Source: Chloranthus sessilifolius (Eukaryota; Streptophyta; Magnoliopsida; Chloranthales; Chloranthaceae). Taken from it: DNA of 64,000 nt. Numbering within the stretch: the stretch's first letter is position 1; the number at the start of each line of letters is the position of its first letter. The notes beneath the pieces are model-generated. The model saw nothing but the letters and a program-made list of their open reading frames with translations. It was not told where the DNA came from and ran no database searches. Of the stretch, positions 23,459 to 35,400 are shown in pieces. A program made the translations under genes and the position numbers. The DNA is taken from positions 35,151,000-35,214,999 of the forward strand of contig CM037588.1 in assembly GCA_021018995.1 (NCBI GenBank). The letters are read 5' to 3'.

Positions 23459-25195
23459 AAATCCTTTTGATTAGGAGTACATTGGCGAGCCAGAGTGATG
23501 AGGTGCGCTCTGATTTTGTGACAACCAGAGTTACTTGGGTGCAGTTGAGTTTCAAGTCTGCGATAGAGATGCAATTAAGCCACGTGGAGAGGGACAGTAC
23601 TGCTGGGTTATATGTCGCGAATAAGGAACTTGACGCTAGTTGGCCATATGAGCCACACGTTGAGTTAGCGGGTCAGTCCGAGGTGGATGGACGTTGATGA
23701 CTTTCAACATGAGATGTTGAGTCACACAGAAGCTGAGAGCACCATTGCCATGTCGGCATGGGGCAAGGGGGATGCTCTGTTCTCACTTCGTGATGGTTGT
23801 TGCCCATTAGGGCTATATGTTGCGATAGTGGGTCGGTCCAGGATGGATGAACGCTAGTGACTCCAACCTGAGACGTTAGATCACGTTGGTGCTGAGAGCA
23901 CCGTTGCAATGGATGGAAAGGAGCAAGTAGGATGCTCCATTCTCACTCGACGAAATTGAGATTTTGGAATCAGTCGCTAGTATATGACATGAGGATCTAG
24001 ATTGCTGGTATGCGGCAATGTAAAGATAAATATATTGCGATGGGCCAGGATCGATGATACAGTTAAGCGAGATATCAGTAGAACTGAATTGAGCTAGGCT
24101 GAACCATTGTAGGGGTCAGAAGCTCGTTGCTTTGTTGTGTGACGATAAGGCACAATGTCCGCGAGAGACCGATGGCTAGATGAAGATCTAGCGTGGCTTT
24201 AGAGGAAGCCAACGGATGAACTAGATGGGTACCTTTAGTGGAAGTGAGTCTCAGGTGATCCTGTACAACGCGAGAGGAAGTAAATACTAGAGCCAGATGA
24301 GTATCTTTAGAGGAAGTGAGTCCCAGGTCGTTGAAATCTTTCGTCTACGAGAAGGATCATAAGTCGAGTTGCAAGAGGTGACTCAAGTCACACTATTGGG
24401 TGAAGACAGAGGTCAAGGTACTATAGTGTGAGAAGCATAGAGCTTCATTGTTTGAGCAAGGTGCTTATGGCAGGCTCTTGGGTGAAAATACAGAGGTGTT
24501 GAGGTACTAGTGCGCTGCAGGATCGTGTGTGGTGATCAAGTCTAAAGGTCTGACAAAGCTAGATTCCATCAGTTGCTACAATCAAAAGATATAAGCAATG
24601 TTGTGGATTTCAGTATTGTGAAGCATAGTGATTCGTTGGGTTGGGCGTGGTCACTCACTAGCAGTCTCTTGGGTGAAGACATGTGGTGTCGAGGTACTAG
24701 AGCAGTAAAATTTGCTACAAGCTGAGGTAGCTTGGGTGGCAGTCTAGTGGTTGGAAACATACGTCGAGGTACTGGAGTTCTACAAATCACACGCAGGTCG
24801 AACTCTTGGGGCGAAGACACAGAGGTGTTGAGGTGCTAGATGATAGTGCAGATGAAAGGTAGACTCCTGGGTGAAGATAAACTATTGAGAACCTAGAGAG
24901 CTGTGAGGTGCAATGAGTTGCGCAAACTTGGTTGCTAATGATCATTTTTCTTCTAGTTGTATGAGAACTGGTATATAAAGATACCTAGGTGAAATATTGA
25001 TCTAACCAAGTTATTCAGAATACTATGAGGGGTGAAGACACAGAAAATGGTTGAAGTACTAGCACAGAATTGTGAATAAAAGCAGTGAAGTGCAGTAACT
25101 GCGATTTAGATTCGAGTTGTGCTTCGGTGAAGACCAAAATGTGTGTTGAGGAACTGACATAGGAGTTCAGATGTTGACAAGGGCGTCAACGCATT
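23459..25195 (+). other. Non-coding interior of J with reiterated motif
   Basis: No coding domain is found. A motif of about 30 bases (core GGTGAAGACACAGAGGT, ending GAGGTACTAG) recurs degenerately near 24398, 24480, 24671, 24747, 24807, 24869, 25029 and 25125. The same motif appears twice in each LTR (21361, 21601; 25312, 25553). Spacing is irregular, 60-190 bases. Confidence 0.7.
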
Positions 25196-25208
25196 AAGTT
25201 GGGGAGAA
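25196..25208 (+). other. Polypurine tract of J
   Basis: The sequence aagttggggagaa sits immediately before the TGTGACG start of the 3' LTR, as expected for the plus-strand primer. Confidence 0.75.
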
Positions 25209-27311
25209 TGTGACGTGGTCACAACCCTGGTGCATAACAATGCACATTGATCCACTAGCAGGCAAGGTGAGAGGGCCTTGTAGCTAGGCAAAGCATGTTA
25301 GGCAAACTCTTGGGTGAAGACACACAGTGTCAAGGTACTAGAGCGAGCTACGATCACTAATGCTTAGTACATGCATAGTGATAGACTGCGTGGGTGTGGA
25401 GCCACGCAAAGCGGCATAGTGATGGATAATGTTGGTGCGAAGCCACGCGAAGGACCAGGGGGGTCCTTTTCCATAGGCACGGATGAAACCAAGATGAGCT
25501 AGCGAGGAGGTATTAAACCTCGGGGCTAGGTACTTGTGTGGACCTTGCATGGAGTGAAGACGGAAGTCAAGGAACTGATGCAGGTCTTAGTGCCAATAAT
25601 ACGGCACGGTCGCCTCTGAAATAGGCGTATAGCTAGTAGGTAGGCGGGCGGACCTAGTAGTTAGTTGTGTAGCGAGTGTGCGGAGAGGCACGTGGCCCTG
25701 CGATACATGCATGTGTCCCTTATGCATGATGCGACGGTGACTCGAACTAAGCTGTGATCTAGTATCATGACTAGACGCGTGAAGGGCTTGAAATGAGATG
25801 CTCCGTGTAGGGGCATGTGACATGGTGTCAAGAGGGCACGCGACGTCCTGGTGTCATAAGACACATAGTGCGGTGCTCCGCATAGGCGCACGCAACATGG
25901 TGCCAAGAGGGCACACGACGTCCGGGTGTTACAAGGCATGTGAGGCGGTGCTATGACGGCACGCGATGTGGTGCCATGAGGGCATGCAACATCTAGCTTA
26001 TACGGCAAGTGATGCGGTGCCAAGAGGGCACGCGACATCTAGGTGGAATGATGGACCCGATTTAATGCCGAGTGGGCACGAGACACAGTCATGACTCAGA
26101 CATGATGTGGTGCCATGAGGGTACGCCATGTGGTGCCATGAGGGCACGGGAAATGAGGCCATGAGGGCCTTGCGACATGGTAACGACAAGGACGCGATAT
26201 GGTTGGGTCACAGTGCTATGTGGGCATGAGGCCATGAGGGCCTCACGACGTGGTCGTGATGTGGACGTGACACGTATGCGACGTGGACACGATACGGTCG
26301 CTACATAATCGCAAGTGATGCTGATGCGTGACCTCACAAGATGTGTGGGCTTATAGGATGGCACTGTGTGCCACGAACAAAAGTTCCTGTGCCATAATTA
26401 CTGGCAAGACACCACCTTTATAGGTGTGTACCATGGGCAGGAGGCCGGTGCCATGTTGGTATATCAAACCAAGGGGTTTGAGGTTCTTCTGCTGGTTAGC
26501 TCAAGTTGGTGTTCAGACCATACTTTGGTGAAGGGAGCTATGGAGCCATTCTCCCACACATGGGGCCCTGCATTACGGGACAAGCGCATGGGCTTTCTAG
26601 GTTAGGGGTGGGCTTAGAATGTCACTGCAACGATGCGGCGCTGCGGTGATGCCATGTGCTACCTGAGGTGAGATTACCATGTGGCCCCAGGCCGGCGTCA
26701 CGGTGCACATGGGTCGGTGACCCCACGAGGGCACTCAAGGGCTATGTGGGACTCAGTGATGTGCACTAGTTGAGTACCTGATGCGGACGTGTGTTGGTCA
26801 CGCAGACCACACACGATGCCTGGTTTGGATAGCATGAAGAGCTGCATGCTACTCCAAGTATGCCGATTGCGTGGGCTACACACGATGTTTAGTTTGGATA
26901 GCATGAAGAGCTGCATGCTACTCCAAGTGTGCTGGTCGTGTGGGCCACACATGATGGTTAGCTTGAATGGCATGAAGAGATGCATGCCACCGCCGGTTAA
27001 GGACTAGTGCTTTCGCAGGTGGTGAAGTCGATACAGCCAAATGGCACCGAGGTGTGGTTAGACACGATGCATTGAGATGGTTTGCCTTGGGTGCAAGCAA
27101 CCATGACGCGGGAGTTCCCATCCTCTAGGTGGGTGGTATCAGAGTGATGGTTGGATGAGTTGGTCTCGTTGTTCACGGCAGTGAGATGTTGCACGAGTGT
27201 GATAGCCAGTGTTAGGTTATGCTTCGTGAAAAATTAGTATTAGAGCTAGGCTGGCCTCACTGTAGCTGCAACGAGGCGTCGCACGGGCATCGAAAAAGTT
27301 ACCCCACGGCA
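25209..27311 (+). repeat. 3' LTR of J
   Basis: It repeats the 5' LTR throughout, including the tandem block of about 69-base units (about 26794-26995) and the final 'gttacccc' block. D LTR sequence resumes right after it. Confidence 0.75.
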
Positions 27312-27739
27312 TCCAGCTCTCCCCTTTCTTCTCCTATCTCTTTCTAGCTCCCTCTATCCTCCCATTTGTGCCATTACGCCGTCGACTTTTCGGTAGGAAT
27401 GGAGGGGCACAAATAGGATTCTAACCCCTTTTGGGCAAGAGGAAGCTATTTTCCTTTCTTTTGCTTCATTTTATTTTTGGACATAAGTAGAGACCGTGTT
27501 AAGCGGATTGATCGGGTGCCTAACACCTTCTCGATCGATAGCCGAAGCCCGTACCCAAGAGCCTTTTGTGTAGACCGGATTCAGAGTCTTATTTTTAGCA
27601 CTTCGGTGCTCATAAAAATGAACTAGGTTTCTTGGGACACCGAAAGTTCTCGGTGGTGACTATATATATATATATATATTTTTTTTTTTGCTAGCAAGCG
27701 CATCGCTGTGACAGGATCGTCATAAATCCCACGGTTGCA
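27312..27739 (+). repeat. 5' LTR of D, second segment
   Basis: This is the R/U5 part, continuing what J interrupted. Blocks shared with LTR K are 'tagagacc', 'gatcgggtgcct', 'gatcgata' and 'cacttcggtgctca'. It includes a (TA)n/(T)n run at 27662-27690 and ends at CA (27738-27739) just before the primer site. Confidence 0.8.
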
Positions 27740-27743
27740 TAGA

Positions 27744-27761
27744 TGGCGACTCTGTTGGGGA
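27744..27761 (+). other. Primer binding site of D
   Basis: TGGCGACTCTGTTGGGGA starts four bases after the LTR end. This is the primer-site type of the Tat/Ogre group; I recall an Arg-tRNA assignment but did not verify it. Confidence 0.75.
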
Positions 27762-27890
27762 TAGCTTCTAGAGTTTGTCCTTGAAATTTGGCCTTTTTAT
27801 TTTTATTTTACTAACCATTTTGCTATTTTTTTGAATTGTTTATTTTATTTTATTTCTGTTTTACTCACCCCTACTTTTCCGTCATTTACA

Positions 27891-28065
27891 TGCCTTTGCC
27901 GATTGGCGGGCTTACTTGTGCATTGTCTTTATTTTTTCCTTACATTTTCGTTATTTTAAGTGCCTTAGCCAATAGGCAGGCCTACTTGAGCATTGTCTTT
28001 TAATTCATTTAATTTTTCATCATTTAAAGTGTCTTAGCCGTTTGGCAGGCCTACTTGTGCACTCA
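27891..28065 (+). repeat. 70-bp tandem repeat in the D leader
   Basis: Three degenerate units start near 27891, 27961 and 28031. Each contains GCC, a four-base loop and GGC (loops GATT, AATA, GTTT), followed by 'tacttg(t/a)gca'. The loop varies while the stem is kept, which suggests a small RNA hairpin in the genomic RNA leader. Confidence 0.65.
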
Positions 28066-29109
28066 TATCCCAACATTGGACGTCAGCCCGTAATGGCGGC
28101 ACGGGGTCATCACCCCCGGTCTTTGAACTAAAGAAAACTTCCAAAAAAGAGAAAAGCTTTAAAAAAAAAATTAAAATTGAACCAAGTTAGGGAGCCTAAT
28201 TTATTTATTTTTACGAGGTAGATTTTAAAAGGGTTGGGATTAGGCAAACACACAACCACCCGAGTCTTAGTATGACAGCAACCCCTAGTGGTGATGATCT
28301 AGAAAAGTCCCAGCCCACCTAGTATCTTAGAAGGTGCTTGTGCCAGAGGTATATCGGGTGGGTTCTCATTCCGAAGCTTAAAACCCTTAGGGAACACGAT
28401 AGCAAGTTATATCGGACTCAAACCCTTTAGGTGCGGTGAGGAGAGAATCAATCACCACAAAGTAGCTCAGTTCCCGGAAGCCTTGCTTCCACAAAAAACC
28501 CAAAACGAGACTCATTTTGGGCTGTTGTCTCTACTGTTATACATTCTGGAGCATCAATTTTTTCCTGGCACAAGTATTAGTTGCGCCAGTGTAAAAAACT
28601 GGAATTTATAATTGGCACAACTAATAGTTGCGCCAGCTTTAAAATACACATTTTTACCTTGGCGCAACTAATACTTACGCCAGTGTAAAAACAGTGCCCT
28701 GCAACCTAGACGCATGTATTAGTTGCGCCAGGTCTGTTTAACAGCACACCAGCCTAAATTTGTGGCCTTCTTCACCTCCCGAATCCCTCGATCAATGTGC
28801 TTACTACCTCGTTTAGGTCCTGCCATCTCCGACACCCAATACGCCTCCACTGGTCAAAAGAGGGCAACTTCTTTTTAGCTCATTCCGGGGGATCAGGTTG
28901 TTTGCCTTGATTTTCATGCCTTCAATAAATCGAAGGTTCTCCTTCGATTCTTCCGAAGCGCGTCGGAATCGTGGCCACGGGACTTGAATTAGGATTCGAG
29001 TGCCACCCGAGAAGGAAATTCCAAGGCCTTAGATCCTTTATTTTTCAAAACTTTTTCAAAAACAATCAAAAAATTAATAAAAAGTAAATCAAAAGCCAAA
29101 AAAAATATA
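28066..29109 (+). other. Remainder of the D leader with palindromes
   Basis: This is non-coding sequence. Four palindromes of the LTR type lie at 28565-28589, 28613-28635, 28660-28682 and 28705-28732 (arms GGCGCAACTA / TAGTTGCGCC and variants). No clear TATA box lies on the plus strand after them. Otherwise nothing is recognised. Confidence 0.6.
28565..28732. repeat. Cluster of four palindromes in the D leader
   Basis: The arms match the D LTR palindromes. One (28705-28732) mixes the two arm types (GACGCATGTA with TAGTTGCGCC), which may mark a recombinant or a decayed copy. Confidence 0.8.
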
Positions 29110-31990
29110 TTGTTTTTGGTGCCGACACAACGGCATCATCTTGCCCTTTGTCGTCCCGTAGGGAAAGGAGGATTTTTGGGCCTTATCCAAAGCACCCTTT
29201 CCCAATCTGTTCCCGTAGAATGTTGTGGGGCAGTGGACCCGGCTTATGCCGTTCCTGACACATCCCCACCACACTCTCCAACCCATTCCCATTCAGAGGA
29301 AGTCTTTTCCACCATCCCCCTCACCCAATCACCCTTTGTCGTTATCGGCCCGTTTGGCGCCCCTATTTTCCCAACCACTACCTCCCAAAACATCCAAAGC
29401 CCAACCCCCAACTCCCAGTATTTTGCTCAAACCATGCCCATACCAAATACATCACATTTCCCACCCATGTCCATATAAAATCCAAACCCATTCTCCCAAT
29501 CCACATCCATGCCCCATTTCCCATCTTCCCCCTATAGGCCCGGTCCACCCACATTCACATACACCACTTCTGCCCTATTCAACCCCCTACAAATCCCCCC
29601 ATCTACCCGAGTCATGCCCATTTTATCGGGGCCATGCCCGATTTCTTCCAAACATCCACACCCCACCAACCACCATCCCTAAACATCCCTAATCCCTCCC
29701 CATCCTTTACCCCACCTCAACTCTCCAATCAACCCCATATCGCACCTCTTTCCATGACCATGCCCGATCATATCGAGGCCATGTCCAATATCCCATCTCC
29801 ACCACCTGATCCTCCCTCCATGACCATAATGGAGGAGATGTTCCAAGCCTACTCCATATGGAAGGCTTCTAAAAAAACCTCCCCTCCTCCACACCCCATG
29901 TCCCTAAACCCATCTCACACCCTAGCCAATCTCCATGCCTCACTCCTCAATGACCCCCATCAACCCCCCATAATCTACACCATCCAAACCCCCATTACCC
30001 ACATGCCCCAAGGCCCCATGGCCCAACCTCCCACTACTTATACACCCCAAGGCCAAATGGCCCAATCTCCAACCTCCCACATACCCCAAGGCCTATTGGC
30101 CCAAACCCCCTTTTCCCGCATATCCCAGGGCCCCATGACCCAATAACCGACCACCCAGAACTATCCATGGCCCAGACCCACTAAGGGCCCAAGGCCCAAA
30201 CCCACTAAGGCCCATTGGGCCAAACCCATCAAGGCCCATGGCCCAGACCCATCAAGGCCCATTGGTACAGACCCACCAACGCCCATTGGCCCAAACCTAC
30301 CCAGGCCCATTGGCCCAAACCCATCAAGGCCCATTGGCCCTAACCAACCCAGGGCCCATGGCCCAAACCTACCAAGGCCCCCAGGCCCAAACCCATCAGC
30401 GGCCCATAGCCCAAAATTACTAAGGCTTCATGGCCCAAATCCAATCCCCACATTCATACCTTCCACAATACCCCCAACATTTCACCCAACCTTCACAGCC
30501 AGGTCAAACCCATGCCATACCCCAAACCCAATTTTCTCATGGCCCCACACCCCAAGGTCATCTCCAAACCTTCCCCTATACCCAATGGCCGCTTCAGACC
30601 CCTCCTCAACACCAAAATCCCATCACCCAACAAAACCCTTTCCTCATCCCCAGTGGGCTCACCCAACCCCCACTCATGTCATTCCCATCCAACCCGTGCA
30701 ACAACAACAAGTGAATCCCGACCTCACTGCACATTATGCTAACCAGCAGTATGAGGAAGACGAGATTAGGAATAGCGGGGTCTATGCTGGTGCATTGACC
30801 AGCCTTAACCCTCCTCCCATAATTGCCCAACCCTTGGTGGCCCAGAGTGAAATCCAACTAACGGCCGAGAAAGCGGCCCTTGTGTCAAAAGAGTCAGAGC
30901 AGCTGAAAGAACAGTTGGACAAAATAAAAAAGCAGCTGATGAAAATGGGTGGTGCTGAAATCCATGCCACAGACTTCACCGATTTATGCTTAGTTGCTGA
31001 GGTCCCCCTGCCCCCCAAATTTGAAATGCCGGCCTTTGACAAATATAATGGCACTGGCAATCTTATTGCACACCTGAAGTCCTACTGTGAGGACATGTGC
31101 CAATACGGAGGGGACGAAAGACTATTAATAAAAGTATTTCAGAAGAGTCTGACCGGTCCAGCTTTGAGATGGTTCATATCTTTGGAACCATCCATGATGA
31201 AAACATGGAGGGACTTGACGCACCTCTTTCAAGAATAATATGTCTACAATATAGACATTGAGCAGTGTAAGTCAGACTTGGTCCATTTGAAACAGAACCA
31301 GAACAAGACCTTCAGCGACTACTTGGGACGCTGGAGAGCACTGGCAGCTCAGGTCAGAAACAGAATACCTGAGGATGAGCAGATAGAGATGATCTTAAAA
31401 AACACTCTGCCAGTGATCTTGGACTTCTTGGTGTACTAGCAGTAGTCCAATTTTTCGGATCTGATAAGAAATTCTAACCGATTTGAGGATGCCATCCGGG
31501 AGGGCCGTCTAAACAAGAACACATTGAGTGGACCCAGTGGGGTTAGAAGATTCTCGGAGCAAAGGAGTGATAAAAGAATTGGGGCCGTTGTCCAGAACAT
31601 TACCAATACTAGGCCCAATAACAATACTAGCCCATTTCAATTTCAGGCTGCCCCACTAGCACCAGTCAGGCCTGAGCAGATGGAGAGAATAGGGAATGGG
31701 CAAGGAATGCAAATGACTCTGGAGCAGAGGAGAGCTCGCTACGACTGAGTTTTTATGCCTCTTGGGTAATCTTTGAGTGTACTTCTGCCTTTGTTAGTAG
31801 AAAAAGGATTAGTCACTATTCGTCAACTGCAACCTCCTCCCCATCCAATCCCAAGGAACTATGACCAAAATACACACTGTAATTTTCATCAGGGCCTGGG
31901 TCACGAAACTGATGGCTGCTTCTCATTGAAGCACACAATCTAGGATTTGATCGACACCGGGAAAATCATTCCCCTTGCACCTTCTCAGCA
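29110..31990 (+). pseudogene. Tat-type gag of D
   Basis: Gag is the particle-forming protein. A very long Pro/Gln/His-rich N-terminal region (29110-30710) contains a degenerate repeat of GPLAQTHQ (about 30010-30420). The capsid-like part begins near 30990 with PPKFEMPAFDKYNGTGN, followed by YCEDMCQYGG, GPALRWF and WRDLTHLFQE. A later part (31240-31420) has LVHLKQNQNKTFSDYL. A Tat-type Cys/His motif with the spacing C-x2-H...GHET...C-x2-L lies near 31879-31945. LTR E interrupts the region at 32013. Several breaks are present; it is a fossil. Confidence 0.8.
30010..30430 (+). repeat. GPLAQ-coding minisatellite in D gag
   Basis: A degenerate unit of about 27-30 bases (core CAAGGCCCATTGGCCCAAAC) is repeated about 14 times, giving Gln-Gly-Pro-Leu/Met-Ala-Gln units in the disordered N-terminal part of gag. 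Confidence 0.7.
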
Positions 31991-32007
31991 TGGTAATATT
32001 CACCAAG

Positions 32008-32012
32008 TGCCA
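32008..32012 (+). other. Target site duplication, left copy (E)
   Basis: TGCCA directly precedes the TGTTAAAC start of LTR E. The identical five bases follow its end at 35751-35755. Confidence 0.85.
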
Positions 32013-32407
32013 TGTTAAACACTGATTTTTGCCACTTTCTATACCTTTAAACCTGGCTTTTGCTAAGCCTTAGAGTATTTAATATTTGTTTTTAGTATTG
32101 TTTTGCAGTAAGGAGGTAATTTTATCCTTAGTGCAGCTTTCATACAAAAAAGTGCCATTTAGAGGAGTTTTGAATTAGTCCACAGCTGAGAAAGAAAGAT
32201 AAATGGAGCGGTGCTAAAGAAGGACACATCAGCAGTTCAGCAGATGGAACACTTCAGCAGCCCCTCATCCAAACCATGCAAAATTTCCACTGGCAGCAAC
32301 ACACTCTCAAAACTTCTCCTGAATACTTTAGCAAGAGCACACCAGCTGCACATTAGAACTCAGCAATGGTTGAAGGTGTAGCGGCTGAAGAATTACAGAA
32401 CTGCATA

Positions 32408-32413
32408 TACACG

Positions 32414-32449
<36 letters not shown>

Positions 32450-32462
32450 TATATACATATAT
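32408..32462. repeat. (TA)n microsatellite in LTR E
   Basis: This is an alternating TA run with a few C and G interruptions (acacatatata, catatatg). It is not found at the same place in LTR A or B. Confidence 0.85.
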
Positions 32463-32654
32463 GTGCCCAGTTGGATCTGAAGATGTATACAGGCAGCTGA
32501 TAGTAGTGAAGAATGATGTCGAATAGTGCAGCAGCATAGTCATGGGAGCAGCAGCCCACCTACCAAGCACTTGCAGCTCCCGAGCTCAGCTTGAGAAGTG
32601 AAGCTTAAATGGCAACAGCTGAACCTGTCGAGAAGCAAGTAGAAGCAGCCCATG

Positions 32655-33500
32655 GAACCTATTGAAATGCTGAAACATCACCCTGTCGAATGGTTCATTG
32701 TGCAAAATAGTAACCTATCGAATTGCAGCAGCCTTGCACCAATCGAATACTACAGAACTGTAGCCTGGTCCTATCGAGGTGGAGCTCCTCACCAGCTGCA
32801 ACCTATCGAATGGCTGCTCAGCTGAAACCTTGCACCTACCGAATGCTACTCAGCTGTAGCCTTGATCCTATCAAAATGTAGCCATGAACCTATCGAACAC
32901 TACAAGCAGCAGCAAACTCCTAGCAAATTGGTATGCAGGTTTCAGCTGAAATACAGCCCACAGCGCCCTTTGACCGCCTAGATAGCTCAATCCGTTGAGA
33001 GGCCCATCCTCCGGCTTTCTCCAAACAGTCGATGTGCAGTCAAGATCCTATCCAACGGTCAATTTCTCATAAAGCACCTCAAATATGGCACCTTATGTGC
33101 AGCTGCATACAGGTTTATATATATTTTGCTTCAGCTGCAAAATCAGGCCACACAGTCTATTGACCGCTGAAATATTTCACTCTACCGCGACGCCCAACCT
33201 CCAGCCTGCGCCAAACCTGTCAAAATGCATTCAAGATCCCATCCAAACCGCGGCATCAGCTGAAGCAGCCTGAAATTCCCTTGCACCTGTCAGGGAGTCC
33301 CTTGCATGCACCAATCTCTATAGCTGCTGCCATCCTATCGAAATGCATTTTGAACCTATCGAAACACCAACTGCAGCCCCCACCTAGCCATCCTATCGAA
33401 TGCATCAGCTGAAGCCTTCAATCTTATCGAATGGCAGCAGCTCAAAGCTCCCTTGCAGCCCACAATCCTATCGAATTGCAGCAACCCGTCTTCAACCTAT
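32655..33500 (+). repeat. CCTATCGAA motif array (LTR E)
   Basis: About 15 copies of AACCTATCGAA or one-mismatch variants occur, for example near 32713, 32803, 32890, 33332, 33354, 33390, 33463 and 33495. They fall in two groups with a gap at about 32900-33300. Confidence 0.75.
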
Positions 33501-34057
33501 CGACATCTTCAAAGCTGTAGCCATGCAGAGTTTCAGTTGCAATTCACACTATAGCACCCTTTGACCGCTTCAATATCACAACCTACCGAGAAGCCCAACC
33601 TCTAGCCTGCCCCAAACCTGTCAAGATGCAGTCAAGATCCTATCCAACCGTCAATTTCCCAAAAGGCCCCTCAAATCTGGCACCTTGAGTACAGCCGCAT
33701 ATACTATATATATAGACATATATTTCTTGCTTTAAACGAGGCCCAATTGCGACTATTTTGGTAACAAACAGCAGGGGTATTTTGGGGCAGTGAGAATGAT
33801 CATTTTAGGGGCGACCACTTGAGGTGTGCAACTGGAAAAAGGGGCAGCTTGGGCCCATTTTGCGGACAGCAAGAATGAAGATGAGTAGCAGGCATTTTTG
33901 CGGTTGACAAGGGTGGATTAGGAACTTCAATGCACATAAAATACAGCACATGGGTAGGAGCTAATGTTTGGCGGGAATGCAACTGAAGCATAACAGAAGG
34001 GATCCATCTCTACTCTCTGATTGGCTGAAACCCAAGGCACAAGGATCAAGGCATATG

Positions 34058-34065
34058 TATAAATA
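34058..34065 (+). promoter_or_regulatory. TATA box of LTR E
   Basis: TATAAATA is followed about 30 bases later by a T-rich stretch and 'caacaagg', a typical U3/R boundary downstream of the motif array. Confidence 0.65.
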
Positions 34066-34950
34066 CCCATCTATTTTGCTATTTTTCTTCAACAAGGAAA
34101 GTAGGAACCAAGGAATAGCCTGAGTTCTCCTAAGCTCATTTAGGTTTAGTTTAGGTTTTTATTTTTCTTTTTCTTTTCCCCCTTCTCTCTCTAATCCAGC
34201 CTGTTGGATTAGATCTAGGTAGCAGCTCAGATCTGTTTTGTAATCGTAATTTTGGCATAAAGAAATGTGGATCGATGCACAGACTACAGATCTGGAAACA
34301 ATGTTATTATAAGTTATTTTTGTTTGAAGCAATAAATTGTTGGGTTTAAAGCTTAATTAAATCTAAAGATCTTGTGGTCCCATTAGATTCTCGATCGAAT
34401 TTGTGTAGAGGAGTTGCTTGATCAGCTCACCCACTTAACTGGTAAATCTCTTGATAACCATCTGATTTCCCTGGGTTTGATATGCTTGTGGGTGTCTGTG
34501 CCTGTGGCCTTGCATCCACAACATCTGTAGTGATTATTTTGTTCTGATAAAAGCCATCAGAATGGAGGAAATCTATTGGATGATCTATGACCATTTAAGT
34601 GGACAGATGATAGCCATAAGATGAATCCAAACCACCGGTCTAGATCGGATTCTTCTACCTTGCATTTGTGCTTGTAGCCAAATGAAGGATGGCTGCATAT
34701 CCTCAGATCTTATCTATTTTACAATGAAAATCAGGCCCTAGCTGTCTATTTCCCACCATTTTATATATTATTTCACCATCCATCTTTCTCTATCTTTTAG
34801 TTTAGTTTTATTTCAGTTTTATAAACATCTCCAAGTTTTGACTTGAATTGACGACTCAGGTTAGAATTTGCAGATTAGTGTAACGGTTTCTACTTTGCCA
34901 CCTTCAGTTTTCTAGATTTTGATTGACGCCTAAATTTCTGGTTGATTGTT

Positions 34951-35400
34951 GATTAGATTAAATCTGTATTGATGGGATCCTAGAATTGATTGACGACCAA
35001 TGGTAGGATCCTTGATATATGGTGTAACGGTACTGTTTATTTTTATAAATATCCGATAGCTAAGGATTCAGATTGACGACCTTAATCTGAAGAGGGATGA
35101 TTAGGATTAGATTAAATCTGTATTGATGGGATCCTAGACTTGATTGACGACCAATGGTTGGATCCTTGATATATGGTGTAACGGTACTGCTTATTTTCAT
35201 AAATATTTGATAGCTAAGGATTAAGATTGACAACCTCAATCTGAAGGAGGATTAGGATTAGATTAAATCTGTATTGATGGGATCATAGACTTGATTGACG
35301 ACCAATGGTAGGATCCTTGATATGTGGTGTAACGGTACTATTTATTTTCATTAATATCTGATAGCTGAGGATTAAGATTGACAACCTTAATCTGAAGGAG
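34951..35400 (+). repeat. About 152-bp tandem repeat, three units (LTR E)
   Basis: Units start GATTAGATTAAATCTG at 34951, 35105 and 35256. Each carries 'ttgattgacgaccaatgg', 'ggtgtaacggtact' and 'tgatagctaaggatt'. LTR A and LTR B lack it at this place, so the expansion is particular to E or its subfamily and helps explain the length of this LTR. Confidence 0.8.

Larger units (their letters stand above)
21246..27311 (+). mobile_element. Non-coding LTR element J (LARD-like) inside the D LTR
   Basis: Two long direct repeats (21246 to about 23443 and 25209 to about 27311) start TGTGACGTGGTCAC. They flank a 1.77-kb interior that has a Met-tRNA-type primer site at its left and a polypurine tract at its right. 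No gag or pol motif is seen on either strand. About 2.1-kb LTRs around a non-coding interior fit a large retrotransposon derivative that depends on proteins of another element. The two LTRs differ by many substitutions and small indels, so the insertion is not recent. I could not identify an exact target duplication. Confidence 0.8.

Noticed and set aside
27744-27761. Partial tRNA gene
   Set aside because: It is only the 18-nt primer site after an LTR. No tRNA body follows.
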